NCBI RefSeq assembly: GCF_030463565.1
Contig: NC_134656.1
Span: forward strand, 1,121,001-1,185,000
Direction: 5' to 3'
DNA: 64,000 bases
Source of the DNA: Pelecanus crispus
Lineage: Eukaryota; Chordata; Aves; Pelecaniformes; Pelecanidae
Positions 1 through 24,480 of the stretch are shown here, in pieces. The notes under the pieces were generated by a model. That model had not been told where the DNA came from. It made no database searches and saw only the letters and a program-made list of their open reading frames with translations. Position 1 is the stretch's first letter. Each line of letters opens with the position of its first letter. The translations under genes and the position numbers were made by a program.

Positions 1-719
1 GGGGAGACCTCAGTGCAGAGAAAGGAGAAGGTACGGTGAAGTACAGCGGTGATGGTGAAGGAGGAAGCTCGGGGCTGAGCGAGGCCCCTGCGACGTGCAC
101 AGCACCGCCGGCCTCGCTGGGGGAGCAGCTGGGTGCCAGCAGCACCGCCTCGCTCCCACGGCTCTCAAGGGACATCGCTGTCACCTCCCGGGCATCCCGT
201 GGTCCCTTCCCAGTGTGCCAAAGCCTGGGCCGGCCCCGCTCCCCAGGGCAGCGCAGGAGCAGCCGCGGTGGCCCCAGGCAGCACATCCCCCTCGCCAGCG
301 ATGCCCCGGGCTCAGGCTTGGGACCGGCTGCTGGCAAAGCCCAGCGCTGGATCCATCCTGGCAAACCCACACAGAGCCTGGCTGAAACTCAGCCGTGGCC
401 GGCACCGCAGCAAGTCTTTGCTGTGCCCGTCCCACACCGGGTCGCAGCATTTGGCCTGACAAAGCACAAACAGCTCCCGGGGGTCTGAGAGTCCCACAGC
501 CCCCCCGGCATCCCGGCTCACGGCTAACGCACTGACCGTGTGGCCACGGCTTGCCTGCCGGCTCCTGCAGCACGGTGCCGAGGCCTGCCGGCACAGGGAA
601 CGCCGGCAGGAGCAGCCATTCCCGGTGCGTCCCACCCCGGAGAGCCGTGTCCCGCAGCCTGGGTGGCTGTCCCCAGCCGTGGGGACCAGGTGGGGTGGCG
701 GGAGCCCATTGCTCCGAGA
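1..719. other. No gene recognised
   Basis: GC-rich DNA with no coding exon I can recognise on either strand. Open frames here are by-products of the base composition. By synteny it should lie within the 5' part of the minus-strand gene next to CCM2L (HCK in human), but no HCK coding exon is visible. Confidence 0.5.
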
Positions 720-2165
720 GCACAGATGCTCGCAGCCCCGTGCCCTTGCTGTCCCGCGCCAACGCTGCCCCGAGCCTTTGCAGCCCTGCACCCTCGCAGC
801 CCCGAGCCCTCGCAGCCCCGAGCCCTCGCTGCCCCGAGCCCTCGCTGCCCCGAGCCCTCGCTGCCCCGAGCCCACGCTGCCCCGAGCCCACGCTGCCCCG
901 CGCCCTCGCTGCCCCGAGCCCTCGCTGCCCCGAGCCCTCGCTGCCCCGAGCCCTCGCAATCCCATACCCTCGCAATCCCGTACCCACGCAGCCCCGCACC
1001 CTCGCTGCCCCGAGCCCTTGCAGCCCCGTACCCTCGCTGCCCCGTACCCTCGCTGCCCCGTACCCTCGCAGCCCCGAGCCCTCGCAGCCCCGAGCCCTCG
1101 CAGCCCCGCACCCTCGCTGCCCCGTACCCTCGCTGCCCCGCACCCTCGCTGCCCCCGTACCCTCGCTGCCCCGCACCCTCGCTGCCCCGTACCCTCGCAG
1201 CCCCGTACCCTCGCAGCCCCGTACCCTCGCAGCCCCGCACCCACGCTGCCCCGTACCCTCGCAGCCCCGTACCCTCGCAGCCCCGTACCCTCGCAGCCCC
1301 GTACCCACGCTGCCCCGTACCCTCGCAGCCCCGCACCCACGCTGCCCCGTACCCTCGCTGCCCCGTACCCTCGCAGCCCCGTACCCTCGCTGCCCCGTAC
1401 CCACGCTGCCCCGCACCCTCGCTGCCCCGCACCCTCGCTGCCCCGTACCCACGCTGCCCCGTACCCACGCTGCCCCGTACCCTCGCTGCCCCGCACCCTC
1501 GCTGCCCCGTACCCTCGCTGCCCCGTACCCACGCTGCCCCGTACCCTCGCAGCCCCGTACCCTCGCAGACCCGTACCCTCACAGCCCCGTACCCTCGCTG
1601 CCCCGTACCCTCGCAGCCCCGTACCCTCGCAGACCCATACCCTCGCAGACCCGTACCCTCACAGCCCCGTACCCTCGCTGCCCCGTACCCTCGCAGCCCC
1701 GTACCCTCGCAGACCCGTACCCTCGCAGACCCGTACCCTCGCAGACCCGTACCCTCACAGCCCCGTACCCTCGCTGCCCCGTACCCTCGCAGCCCCGTAC
1801 CCTCGCAGACCCGTACCCTCACAGCCCCGTACCCTCACAGCCCCGTACCCTCGCAGACCCGTACCCTCACAGCCCCGTACCCTCGCTGCCCCGTACCCTC
1901 GCAGCCCCGTACCCTCGCAGCCCCGTACCCACGCTGCCCCGTACCCTCGCTGCCCCGCACCCTCGCTGCCCCGTACCCTCGCAGCCCCGTACCCTCGCTG
2001 CCCCGAGCCCTCGCTGCCCCGTACCCTCGCTGCCCCGCACCCTCGCAGCCCCGTACCCTCGCTGCCCCGTACCCTCGCAGCCCCGTACCCTCGCAGCCCC
2101 GTACCCACGCTGCCCCGCACCCTCGCTGCCCCGCACCCTCGCTGCCCCGAGCCCTCGCTGGCGGG
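720..2165. repeat. 16-bp minisatellite, about 90 copies
   Basis: Tandem array of a 16-bp unit, typically CCCCGTACCCTCGCAG or CCCCGAGCCCTCGCTG, with a few point variants (GTA/GAG/GCA at positions 5-7, CTCG/CACG, CAG/CTG, AGACC). The unit lacks stop codons and 16 is not a multiple of 3, so several frames stay open for more than a kilobase and make false ORFs. GAG variants dominate the left end and GTA variants the right, which suggests local expansion waves. It probably lies in the first intron of the minus-strand neighbour (HCK by synteny). Confidence 0.95.
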
Positions 2166-2199
2166 GCGGGCAGTGGCGGGTCCCCTGCAAGGCCACCGG

Positions 2200-2870
2200 C
2201 GGGGTTCACCCCCCCGGGACCGCACCGTGCCCCCCCGGGACACCCCGACACCGCCTCCCCCCCGGCACCCTCGGGGCTCCGCGCACGGCCCCGCTCCGCT
2301 CTCACCTCCGCCGCCGTCACGGGCACGGCCCGGTCCCGGTGCCGGTCCCGCAGCCGGGGCCGCCGCCGCTGCTCCGCCGGCTCCCACCGCCCAGCAAAGC
2401 CCCGCCCCTCCCGGTGCAGCCCCACCCCTCCCCGGTGCCCTCCCGGGGGCCGCGGGACCCCTCGGCCCCGCCGGTGCTGCCCGACCGGGCGGGCGCGGCC
2501 GCTACCTCCCGGGACCGGCCCCGGGGGACCCAAACCGGGATGGGAGCGGGGACCCCCAGCACTCACCGAACGGGCCCCCCCCCCGGCCCAGGCGGGACCC
2601 CCGCGGGCCGAAGGGAGCAGAACCGGCTTTCGTGGGCACCCGTGCTGCCCGCGGGGACCCCGCTGCCGCCGAGGCCACCTTTACGTCCCCCCGATGGGTG
2701 CCAGAGCCCTTCTCTCTGCCCGCAGCCCCGCTGCCCCCGGGACCCCCGGGGGGATTGGGGTCCCAGCACCCCGGAGCAGCCCCCGGGCTGTTTGCTCACC
2801 CGGCGCGGGGCCGTGGGCGGCAGCGGGGGACGGGGGCTGAGCGCAGGCTGTCACGGTGTGAGCCTGGGTC
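2200..2870 (-). promoter_or_regulatory. CpG-rich block, probable promoter and first exons of the next minus-strand gene (HCK by synteny)
   Basis: Very CpG-rich, with three good splice donors on the minus strand: GGAG|GTGAGAG (exon edge 2306), TTCG|GTGAGTG (2567) and CCGG|GTGAGC (2798). This is what a CpG-island promoter with alternative non-coding first exons would look like. In human the gene beside the 3' end of CCM2L, on the same strand, is HCK, so this is the expected place for its 5' end. No HCK coding sequence is present, so the name rests on gene order only. Confidence 0.35.
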
Positions 2871-4125
2871 TGTGTCCCCAGAGAGGAGAAAAGAGGAAAC
2901 CCGCGAGCGTTGCCCCGTGACGGGGTGCAGGGCACGGGGGGGTGCGGGGCAGGGGGCTTGCACTGTGCGACCCAGCTCGGAGGGGCCAGGGGCTTTGCTG
3001 TGTCTCTCCTGGCCCCGCTCTTCCCGTGCCAAAGGTCCTCCTGGGCCCCCTCTCCAGCCCCGCAGCGCTCCAGCCTGTGCTCCCGTTCACCCCGAGCACC
3101 CCTCAATTTGGGACGGGGGCGGCAGCAGCAAAGGGACGCGCAGCTCCGCCGTGACACCGACCATCACGGGCAGGCACGGCCGGGCCCTCTGGCCCTCTGC
3201 TCAGGAGCATCAGAGGAAGCAGCCAGGCCCAGGAGTGCTTTGCCTGCATGAGGATTTGCATATGTAAATTTTTTAAGAAGAAAAATAAGTTGCTACCAGT
3301 AGCCCCGGCATCCGCCTGCCCACGCGCTGGCCAGGGGCTGCAGCACCGTCCCGCAGCCCCCACCAAGGGACAGTGGCTGGGGGACAGCGGCCGGGGGCCA
3401 TCGGCTCGGGGGACAGTGGCCAGGGGCCATCGGCTCAGGGACGTCGGCCAGGGGCCATCGGCCAGGGGACGTTGGCCAGCGGGGAGCGCGGCCTTTTCGG
3501 CGGCGGGAGGGCTGCAGGGCGGCGGTGCAGGAAACCGGGTCCCAGGGCAGGAACTTCCTTTTGTGAAACACCCGCGGCCCCGCAGCTGGCCGGGTGTCGC
3601 AGGGACGTCGCTCATGGGGATGGGGGACGGCTGCCCGCGGCACGGCCTGCGTCTCAGCAGCCCCCAGCCCTGCCCTCGCACCGGGGTGCTCGGCAGCAGG
3701 ATGGGGCACGCTGCGCCGGCAGCCCCTGCTCAGAGCATCCCCGGGGCTGCGGGGGCTCCCGGGTGCTTTCCTGGCAGGAATGGCCTTCCCTGCCCGCACC
3801 CCCCGTCGTGGAAGGCGAACGCTTTACCGGGGTGTGCCCAGGCCGGCAGCGCAGGCAGCAGTGGGTCAGCGCCCCAGCACTCCTGGCCCCCCCATGTTGC
3901 TCTGAGCTCCCCGGGGTCCCGCGCTGCCAGGAGCACCCCCTGCGCGACTGGGAGCTCCCCGACTGCGGGAGCGACTGCGTGTGGCAGCGGGGTGGACAGG
4001 GTGCCCAGCCCAGCAGTGGCACGGTGCCTGGCAGTGCTGCGAGCAGCCCCCCCCGCCCCAGCAGCCCCCCCGCCCCAGCATGGCCTTTCCGTGGGGAAGA
4101 ACCTGCTCCGCTCCCAGCCCCGGCA
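2871..4125. other. Intergenic, no gene recognised; short degenerate repeats
   Basis: Spacer between the putative HCK promoter and the CCM2L 3' UTR. At about 3370-3490 a roughly 20-30 bp motif around GGCCAGGGGCCATCGGC is repeated several times. On the minus strand 3553-3562 reads as a purine-rich ETS/PU.1-type site (AAAAGGAAGT). Nothing else is recognised. Confidence 0.5.
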
Positions 4126-4131
4126 TTTAAT
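4126..4131 (-). terminator. Probable CCM2L polyadenylation signal (ATTAAA)
   Basis: On the minus strand this is ATTAAA, about 260 nt past the CCM2L stop codon, giving a short 3' UTR (4127-4392). It is the only plausible signal nearby. Confidence 0.5.
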
Positions 4132-4392
4132 TGCAATCTGCAGAAATTACAGCATGTGGCATTGCCGGCCGGGGGCTCCCCGCCCCGCCACAGCTGCCCT
4201 TCAATGCTGTCAGCCCTGCCGAGAGCTGCCAGGGCGGTGCAGAGCCCCTGTCCCCTCCCGTGGTGACAAAATGGGGGACAACATCCCCCATACCAGGCAC
4301 CGGGGCAGAGCTGGGCGCCTGGCAACTCTGGGCTTGGAGGTGCAGCACCGCATCGGCGAGCAGGGAGGGGACCGCTGGGTTTCGGCTCTTCC

Positions 4393-9390
<4,998 letters not shown>

Positions 9391-12300
9391 GCAGGGCTTA
9401 TTGAAATGAATTTAATATCTCATGTTGCAGCAAAATTAAAAATATACAAAAAGTTTGTGGTATACAAAAAAGTCTCGGTACGGACCCCAGCCTCCCACTC
9501 GCCCCCCTGCCCGCGCCGAGGGTCCCAGAGAAGAAGGTGGCACACAGAGTATTTACAGTACGTGACAGCGGCTGCCAGGTCCCGGTGCTGGGGGGGGCCA
9601 GGGAGGTGGCCGAGACCCCCCCAGGAGCCCCCGCTGGGACCCAACGGCCCCAGCCCAAACCTCTCCCCACTCCCTGAGGCCGGGGCGTCCCCACTGCCAC
9701 CCCCAGGGGTGACACCCCCCGGGGCCCAGGACCCCCGTCCCCAGCGGGAGCAGGAGCACCCCTGGAGCTGCCCCCATCCCACAGTGCCCGGCTCGGCCCC
9801 GGGTCTCGCCCCCTCGCCGTGGTGCCGGTGGGCAGGTGCCACCATCCCAGTGCTGCCACCGGCACCGGGGCGCTGGGTTTGCCTTCCCCTGCAGCATAGG
9901 CTGGGTGGGCGGCAGGGGTGCAGCCGAGCCCCGGGGCTGGGAGCGGGTCCCGGGGCTGCCCCGTGCCCCCCGCGCAGCCGGGCCCCCCACGCCGAGCAGG
10001 GCAGCACCGGGCGGGCAGAGGCTTGGTGCCGCCTGCCGCTGCCGAGATCCCTGCCCGGAGCAGCCCAGGGCTGAGGGTACCGTGGCTTGAGTGCATAGAA
10101 AAGTGTCCCTCTGTCCCGCCAGCGCGGCCCCGGCGTCCCCACGCAAACCCCGGGGGTGAAGGGCATGGAAGGGGGGTGCAGATCGCCCCAACCAGCAGCT
10201 CCTCTCTGCCCTTGGGGGAACGGGGAGAGGGGATGGGGCTGGGGGTAGCCGGAGATGCCGTCCCACACCGGTCCCCCGTCCCCATGCAGCCCATCCCCGG
10301 TGGCTTCCCAGCTCCGTGAGTGGGACCCGGTGAGGAGCTGCCGCCGCCCAGGCACTGCATGGGGCTGCGTCGACGCCGCTCGACGCCTGCAGGCGTGAGC
10401 CCCGGCCCCAGCCCCCGGGCTGCTCCCGACCTTCCCTGAGGAAAAGAGACCCCCCCAGAGCCACCCCGCGCCCGGCACTGCCCCGGCGCAGCTCAGCACC
10501 TGCCGCTGGGGTCTGCCCATGAAGGAGGGGTGCGGGTCACAGGGGGCCCGGCCCACCGCCCAGCCCCAGCCATGCTCTGCACCCTCCTCTGAAAGGGTTT
10601 CCGAGGCTTCCAGTTAGCACCAGTTAGCACCAGTGACCCCAGCGATGACCTGCCCCAGCCTGCTGTCACCTTGGCCTTCCAGCTACAGAGAAATGGGAAA
10701 CAAAAGCAACATGATGCCACCGACACCGCGCACTTGCCCATCCCGGCCGTGCCACGGGGCCGGGCACCCATGCCGTCCCTCGGGGACCCTGCACCCCGGC
10801 CCGGTTGGCGGCAGCCGGAGCCGTTCCCGGGGGCATCTCCTCCATGCCAGCCCTCCCCACGGCCGGCACGGTGCCTCGTGGGGTGCCTCGTGGGGTGCCT
10901 CGTGGGGTGCCTTGGTGCCTTGTGGCACGGTGGGGCCAGTGTGGGGCTGCCCACGCTCCCCTGCCCAGGGTAGTGCTTGGCACCGCGGCACGGGGCAGCC
11001 AGCAGCCGGGACCCTGCGGGGCCGGTGCAGGGGGGGCCTGGGGGGCGCGGGGAAGGCACAGGGGCTGTGGGTGCGGGGGGCGAGGGGCCGAGGTGGTGCA
11101 CGGCCACGGGGTCCGGCAGCTCCCCTGCCCTGCGAACCCCTGCCAGCCCCCTGCACAGGCGCACACGCACGCACACGCATGGGACACGCCTGGCCCGGGG
11201 GCACAGGGTACATTCAGCACAGCCTGTCGGGCAGGGGCACGCCAACGGGTCCGGCCAGCACCGGGGGACACATTCAGACCCGGAGCCTGGGGCAGCCCCG
11301 CTCCTCTGGGCAGGCAGGGGTGGGCAGGGGTGGGCAGGATCCTGGCTCACGTTTACACTGGGGAGCCGGAGGGGGCTGATGCCAATGGTGGGATGGATGG
11401 AAACACTGCCGGGTGGGAAGCGATGCCAAACATGGGAGGACAGAACGGCTGTGGGGTGAATCCCGCTTTGGGGAGCCCCGGGAATGCCGGCAGCCCCCCC
11501 CACCCCAGCCCCCCCAGCAGTGCCAGCCAGGCTCTGCCTCCCCCAGCCTCAGCGGAGGTAGAAAATGTCGCACAAAATGGCACCACTCAGGTGAAAACAA
11601 ACCCGATGAGATGAAGCGGCTCCCATGGGGACCGGGGGGACGATGGGGCGCAGCCATCCCCTGCCGCCTCAGCTGGAGCTGGGGGCCCGGGTCGGTGCTG
11701 GGGGGAGTGGGGTCGGTGCCCGCCCGTGAGGGGCTCCCCGGGCCAGGGTCTGCGCCCCACAGGGCAGCGGGGACCCCGTGGAGCGGGGGCACGGCTCGAC
11801 CCCGAGCCGGGGGGACCAGAGATGGAGATGAAGGGGCTCCCATGTCGCTGGCATTGCAGGGCAGGGGGGAGGCAGGGGACATGGGGGGGCTGGCCGGACC
11901 CCGGCTGTCCCCTGCCCCGGCTCCCTGGGGTGACAGGACCCCACGCACCCCCCCGGTGCAGCTGCACTCCAGCCCCACGGCCCTGCCGCGGCACAGGCGC
12001 GGGGCGGCCCTGGCACCCGTGTCCCCACATGCTGCCCACCCGGGCCGGGCCGTGCCCCACCATGCCCCAAGCCCCTCGCAGCCGCCAGCCCCCAGTCCGG
12101 GGGTGCCCCCGGTCCCCATCCTGCACCGCCGACCCGGTCGAGCGCTGCAGGACCGCAGCACCCACCGCCTTGGGCCCAGGCACCGGTGAGGTATTTTGGC
12201 AAGGACGAGATCCGGGGGGAAGCCAGGGTGGCTGCCATGGGGTGGGACGGGGGTCTCGGCTGCAGGAGGGCGGCGTGGGGGGGGATAGCACCAAAAGACC

Positions 12301-12441
12301 TCCCCGGCCCCCACCCGCGGGGCGCTTGGCACAGCGGCACGGCAGCACCGGCAAACCAACGGGAAGGCAAACGGCTGCAAAGACGCGGGGCGGCCGGGAT
12401 GGCACCGGGAGGGTCCCGCCGCAGCCCCGCACCCCCCCGCT
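9391..12441 (-). other. XKR7: Probable XKR7 3' UTR (about 3 kb)
   Basis: No coding exon lies between the XKR7 stop codon (12442) and about 9390. At 9391-9560 the sequence turns AT-rich and, on the minus strand, looks like a transcript 3' end: U-rich stretches (TTTTTGTATA), then ATTAAA at 9411-9416 and CAATAAG just beyond. A long 3' UTR is the simplest reading, but a separate non-coding transcript cannot be excluded. A 12-bp unit (TGCCTCGTGGGG) is repeated about four times at 10870-10915. Confidence 0.5.
9411..9416 (-). terminator. Candidate XKR7 polyadenylation signal (ATTAAA)
   Basis: ATTAAA on the minus strand within a U-rich context, followed about 10 nt later by AATAAG. It would end the long XKR7 3' UTR. 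Confidence 0.45.
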
Positions 12442-20369
<7,928 letters not shown>

Positions 20370-20678
20370 GTTGTCGGGGGAGAGGAGGAGAAAGGAGGGA
20401 GCGGGAGAGACTTCCGGAGGGAGGACGGCGCCGGCGAGCCCGCCCCGGCAGCGCCCGCCCCCGCCGGCCTCGCCCCGCGCCCGCCGGCCGGTACCCGCCG
20501 AGACACCCCCCCCGGCCGGCCCCGGGAGCCCCCGCCCCGGAAAGGGCAACACCCCCCCCCCCCTCCACCCCCAGCCGCCGCGGGGTCCCCGGGGAGCGCA
20601 CGGGGCCGGTGGGCGCCTCCCCGCGCCCCCGCCGGGAAGGGCAACCGGTCCCCGTCCCCCCCGCCCCCGCTCGGTCCC

Positions 20679-21131
20679 GACCCCCCCGGCTCCCCGCCGA
20701 GCCCCCCCGCCCCGGTGCCAGCTGCCCCCCGCACCCCGGTCCTGGTGGACACCCCCCCCCCCACGCTGCCCGCCACCCCCCACCCAGCTCGCCAAGGACC
20801 GGAGCTCCCTGGGTGGCCAGGGGCTCTCCCGACCCCCCCGGCTCCCCGCCGAGCCCCCCCGAGCCGGTGCCAGCTGCCCCCCGCACCCCGGTCCTGGTGG
20901 ACACCCCCCCCCCACGCTGCCCGGCCACCCCCCACCCAGCTCGCCAAGGACCGGAGCTCCCTGGGCGGCCGGGGGCTCTCCCGACCCCCCCGGCTCCCCG
21001 CCGAGCCCCCCCGAGCCGGTGCCAGCTGCCCCCCGCACCCCGGTCCTGGTGGACACCCCCCCCCCCACGCTGCCCGGCCACCCCCCACCCAGCTCGCCAA
21101 GGACCGGAGCTCCCTGGGCGGCTGGGGGGTC
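20679..21131. repeat. 152-bp tandem repeat, three copies, upstream of XKR7
   Basis: The landmark GACCCCCCCG recurs at 20679, 20831 and 20983, an exact 152-bp spacing. The copies are nearly identical and include AGCTCGCCAAGGACCGGAGC and a TCCTGGTGGACACC segment. High identity suggests recent duplication. It starts about 310 bp upstream of the XKR7 start codon. Confidence 0.95.
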
Positions 21132-23189
21132 CCCCGGCCCCGGGTCTCGGCCCGCAGCCCACACAAGACCCTGCTCGTGGGTCCGGGCCTGGAGCGGGCC
21201 AGGGCGGCGTCAGCCCCCACGGCCGCGGCGGAGGGAGGTGCTGGGGGTGCCTCTGCTCCCCCCCGGGCCGCGGCAGGGCCACAGCCCACCCGGGTCCTGC
21301 CCGGGACAGCCCGAGGGGCCCAGCGAGGGACCGGACTGCCGGGCTGGACCTGAGCCCTGCTCTGGAGACAGAATCCCACCCGTGGGGAAGTCGCTGAGGA
21401 GCCGCACAACCGGCTGAGGTGCCAAGGTCTCCGGGCGGACCCAGGGCACTGGGGTTTGGGTGGACGTGTGCCCAGACGCTGCCCTGCTCCTCGGCTCTGC
21501 CCCGCCATCTCTCTTCCTCCTGTTGCCCATCAGAGTCGGGACGCAGCATGTCTGGCAGAGCCGGGCTGCCACGGGCCAGTGGGCAGAGAGGGGCTGGTGC
21601 CAACGGGACGCACGCTCACACGAGGAGCAGCGCCGTGCTGGCATCCCCGCGCTGCTGGGAGGGAAAGGGCTTTTTGCTCTTTTGCAGCCTGTCTCCAGGG
21701 AGGGTGATGGCATGCAGGCAGCTGCCTCACGAAGGCGGCTGCAGCCTCCAGCCCAGAGGGACGGGCTCCTGCTTGCTCGCTGCATTTCGGCCCCCAAGGC
21801 TCAGCCCCGGCACGTTTGCCCACGGAGGAGCCACGCGCGTGGCTGGAGCCTGGCCCACGGCGAGCACGCCGCAGCACGCAGCGCGGGGGAGCGCGTTTTT
21901 ATCCCAGGAAACGCGGCCAACTTCCAAACCCCGCCTTGCAGAGCAGCAAGGGGGATCGGCGCAAACCCGGGGTGAGTCCGGGCTCCCGCTGCACAAAACC
22001 GAGGCAGCGAGCTGCGGGCGGAAGGCGTTAGTCAGCGCACGGGAGCGGAGTCAGGCCCTCGGCGAGGCTCCCTCCGTGCTGCACGTATTAGCGTGGGTAA
22101 TGCGACTTAAATACCTACCCTCGAGATGCTCCTCACAGATCCCCTCGCCAAACGCCTGCCTGGGGGAGGGGACACTCCCAGCATCCCAGAGCCCAAAGAA
22201 AGGAGCCTTTCATCCACCCCGGTCAGGACCAGGGCCCTTCGGAGCACGGGCTCCGCCGGCCAGAGCCCCCGCTGACACCCGGCCAGCCCCAGCCCTGTTT
22301 GGGCTCGGCCCCTGGGGAGTCTCTGTGCTGGCTGCGCAACGGAGCGGAGCCGGTGCCGCCGCGATGGTGGGCACGGCACCAGGGAGAGGGGACCTGGAAA
22401 CCAGGACGAGATGGACCCACCTTCCTTCACAGACCTTGAAACACCCCCTCCGAAACAGCAGTTACACATCCACAGCCTGAGAAGGCGGGAACCGTGGTCT
22501 GAAGTCTGATTTATCTTAACAACAGGCCCCAGCAGCCACAGGAAAAAACGAGAGAGGAAAAAACCCTATAAACCTCCCCAAAGCCTTCCCATGCAGCTGG
22601 CAGCAGGCAGGGAGGTTTCTAGCTGCATACATAAAAGCGCTGCAAGGAAGAAAAAGGAACGTGCTGAAACCAAAGCCTGCTCTTTCCACAAAAAAACACA
22701 TGGCAAAGCAAAGCAGCCCTGGGCAGTGGGCGGGCGGCCGGTCCCTCTGACTGCCCGGTTCCCAGGGGACACATAAATGTGCAACGGTTCCAAATGGGCC
22801 TCCAGTCCCCGGGCTGACTCCAGCTTCCAAGCAAACAGCCTGCCCCCGGCGCCAGCTCTCGGAGGAGAAATCCATGATGATTTGCAGCTGGCTCAGAGCT
22901 TGGCTGGGGAGAGGCCGGTGGAGCGCAGCACCAGCCACCGTCTGCTGCCCTACCGATGTTTTCCAGGCGCCCGTGGCTTTCTGAGCCCCCCAGCCGCAGT
23001 AGACTCGGCTGCACCTTCCCCCACGCCTGTGCCGGGCTGGGGCCCCCCTTCCTGGGGAGAGCAGCCCCTGGCCCCCCGTGCGGCCCAACATCCCCAGCAG
23101 AACCCTGCCTTCGTTGGGCTGCGTGTTGTTGGCAACTCCAGACGGTCACTGCGCTTCCCCCGGCTGCCGCCAGCACACGGGCAGCCCAT
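21132..23189. other. Intergenic, XKR7 to PDRG1; nothing recognised
   Basis: No exon, repeat family or regulatory signature stands out. Base composition falls from very GC-rich to moderate toward 22.5 kb. Confidence 0.5.
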
Positions 23190-23585
23190 ACCTATCCTTG
23201 TCCCCATCCCATCCCTGTTCCTGTCCCCATCCCTGTCCTTGTCCCCATCCCCATCCCCGTTCCTGTCCCCATCACCATCCCTGTTCCCATCCCCATCCCC
23301 ATCCCTGTCCTTGTCCCCATCCCCATTCCTGTCCCCATCCCCATCCCCGTTCCTGTCCCCATCACCATCCCTGTTCGCATCCCCATCCCCGTCCCTGTCC
23401 TTGTCCCCATCCCCATTCCTGTCCCCATCACCATCCCTGTTCCCGTCCCCATCACCGTCCCCATCCCCATCCCCATCCCTGTCCTTGTCCCCATCCCCGT
23501 TCCTGTCCCCATCCCCATCCCCATCCCCATCCCCATCCCCATCCCCATCCCTGTCCCCATCCCCATCCCCATCCCCATCCCTCCT
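23190..23585. repeat. (CCATCC)n/(CTGTCC)n hexamer repeat
   Basis: About 65 hexamers, mainly CCATCC with interspersed CTGTCC, TTGTCC, CCGTTC and ATCACC. A larger pattern of about 60-120 bp recurs inside it. Open frames in several phases here are artefacts. Confidence 0.95.
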
Positions 23586-24424
23586 GCACAGGCTTTGGAA
23601 ACGCTCCCCCCCGCCACCTCGCCGGGCGGGGTGCTGGCTGCTGGTGGAGGCAGTGGGAGAAGGTTTCCAGCCCGCTGAAGGGGACAGTCACCACCCGGCC
23701 AGGCCGTGCTGCCCAAGCACCGCCTCCAGCTCCACGATCCGCAGCCAAACCCCAGTCTCAAGAGGCCGCGGCCGCGCTTGTGCGGCAGGACAGACGGACG
23801 GGGCTTTCACTGCCCACAGAGCTTTTAGTCACTGGTCTGAAAAATGTGTGTCCCCCCCCCGGGAGGTAATTGTAGCTGCAGCTCTAGGTAGGGTCACGGC
23901 ACACATCGTGAGAGTCAGGAGCTCTGTTCTTCTGATCCCATCAAAGCGACGAGGATCAAATGCTGCCTTCACGCCCGGCAGAAAGCGGAAGCCAAGCACT
24001 CCGCGGTGGATGCTGCGGTGTGAGGCTGCGGGAGAAAAGCAGACCCACGTCCTGCGTCCTGCTCCGATGCCCTGCCTCCCACTCCACGGCCGACCCCGGT
24101 GCCCGTGTCCCACCGGGACTCCGTGGGATCCAGCCCTGAGATGGTGGATAGGAAGCAGCTGGCCCCCAATCCAGGCTGTAGATCTCCAGCCAGCCTCCCC
24201 CACTGAAAAAAGGAGCATTTTCCAGCGCTGGCATCCAGCCCCAATCCCGCTGCCTCTTTTGGTTGATGTCAGGAAAAATCCAACCCGAGTGTGAATCACT
24301 CCCGGCCCGGCCAGGACGCTGCGCACAGGCGCTCGCTTCCACCTCTCCCCTGGAAGCCGCCTTATTTTAGCACACGCTGCCGCAGACGGAGGAGCTCTCC
24401 CGAGCCAACTGTAATAAACGACCT

Positions 24425-24480
24425 TATGGGATTAGGGCCAGTAATCTTCCGATCTGGCTAATCTCCCTTAAGAGATTATT
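24425..24480. promoter_or_regulatory. Cluster of K50-homeodomain (OTX/CRX/PITX-type) sites
   Basis: Four TAATC(C/T) cores in 50 bp: GGATTA 24429-24434, TAATCT 24442-24447, TAATCT 24459-24464, AGATTA 24473-24478. The block is AT-rich inside GC-rich DNA, about 4.1 kb upstream of XKR7 and 2.1 kb upstream of PDRG1. The function is inferred from site density only. Confidence 0.4.

Noticed and set aside
538-3267. Open reading frame of 909 codons rich in Pro, Arg and Ala
   Set aside because: Product of the 16-bp minisatellite; overlapping frames on both strands are equally open, with no conserved domain.
23078-23869. His-Pro and Pro-Ser repeat ORFs
   Set aside because: Hexamer repeat (CCATCC)n read in different frames.
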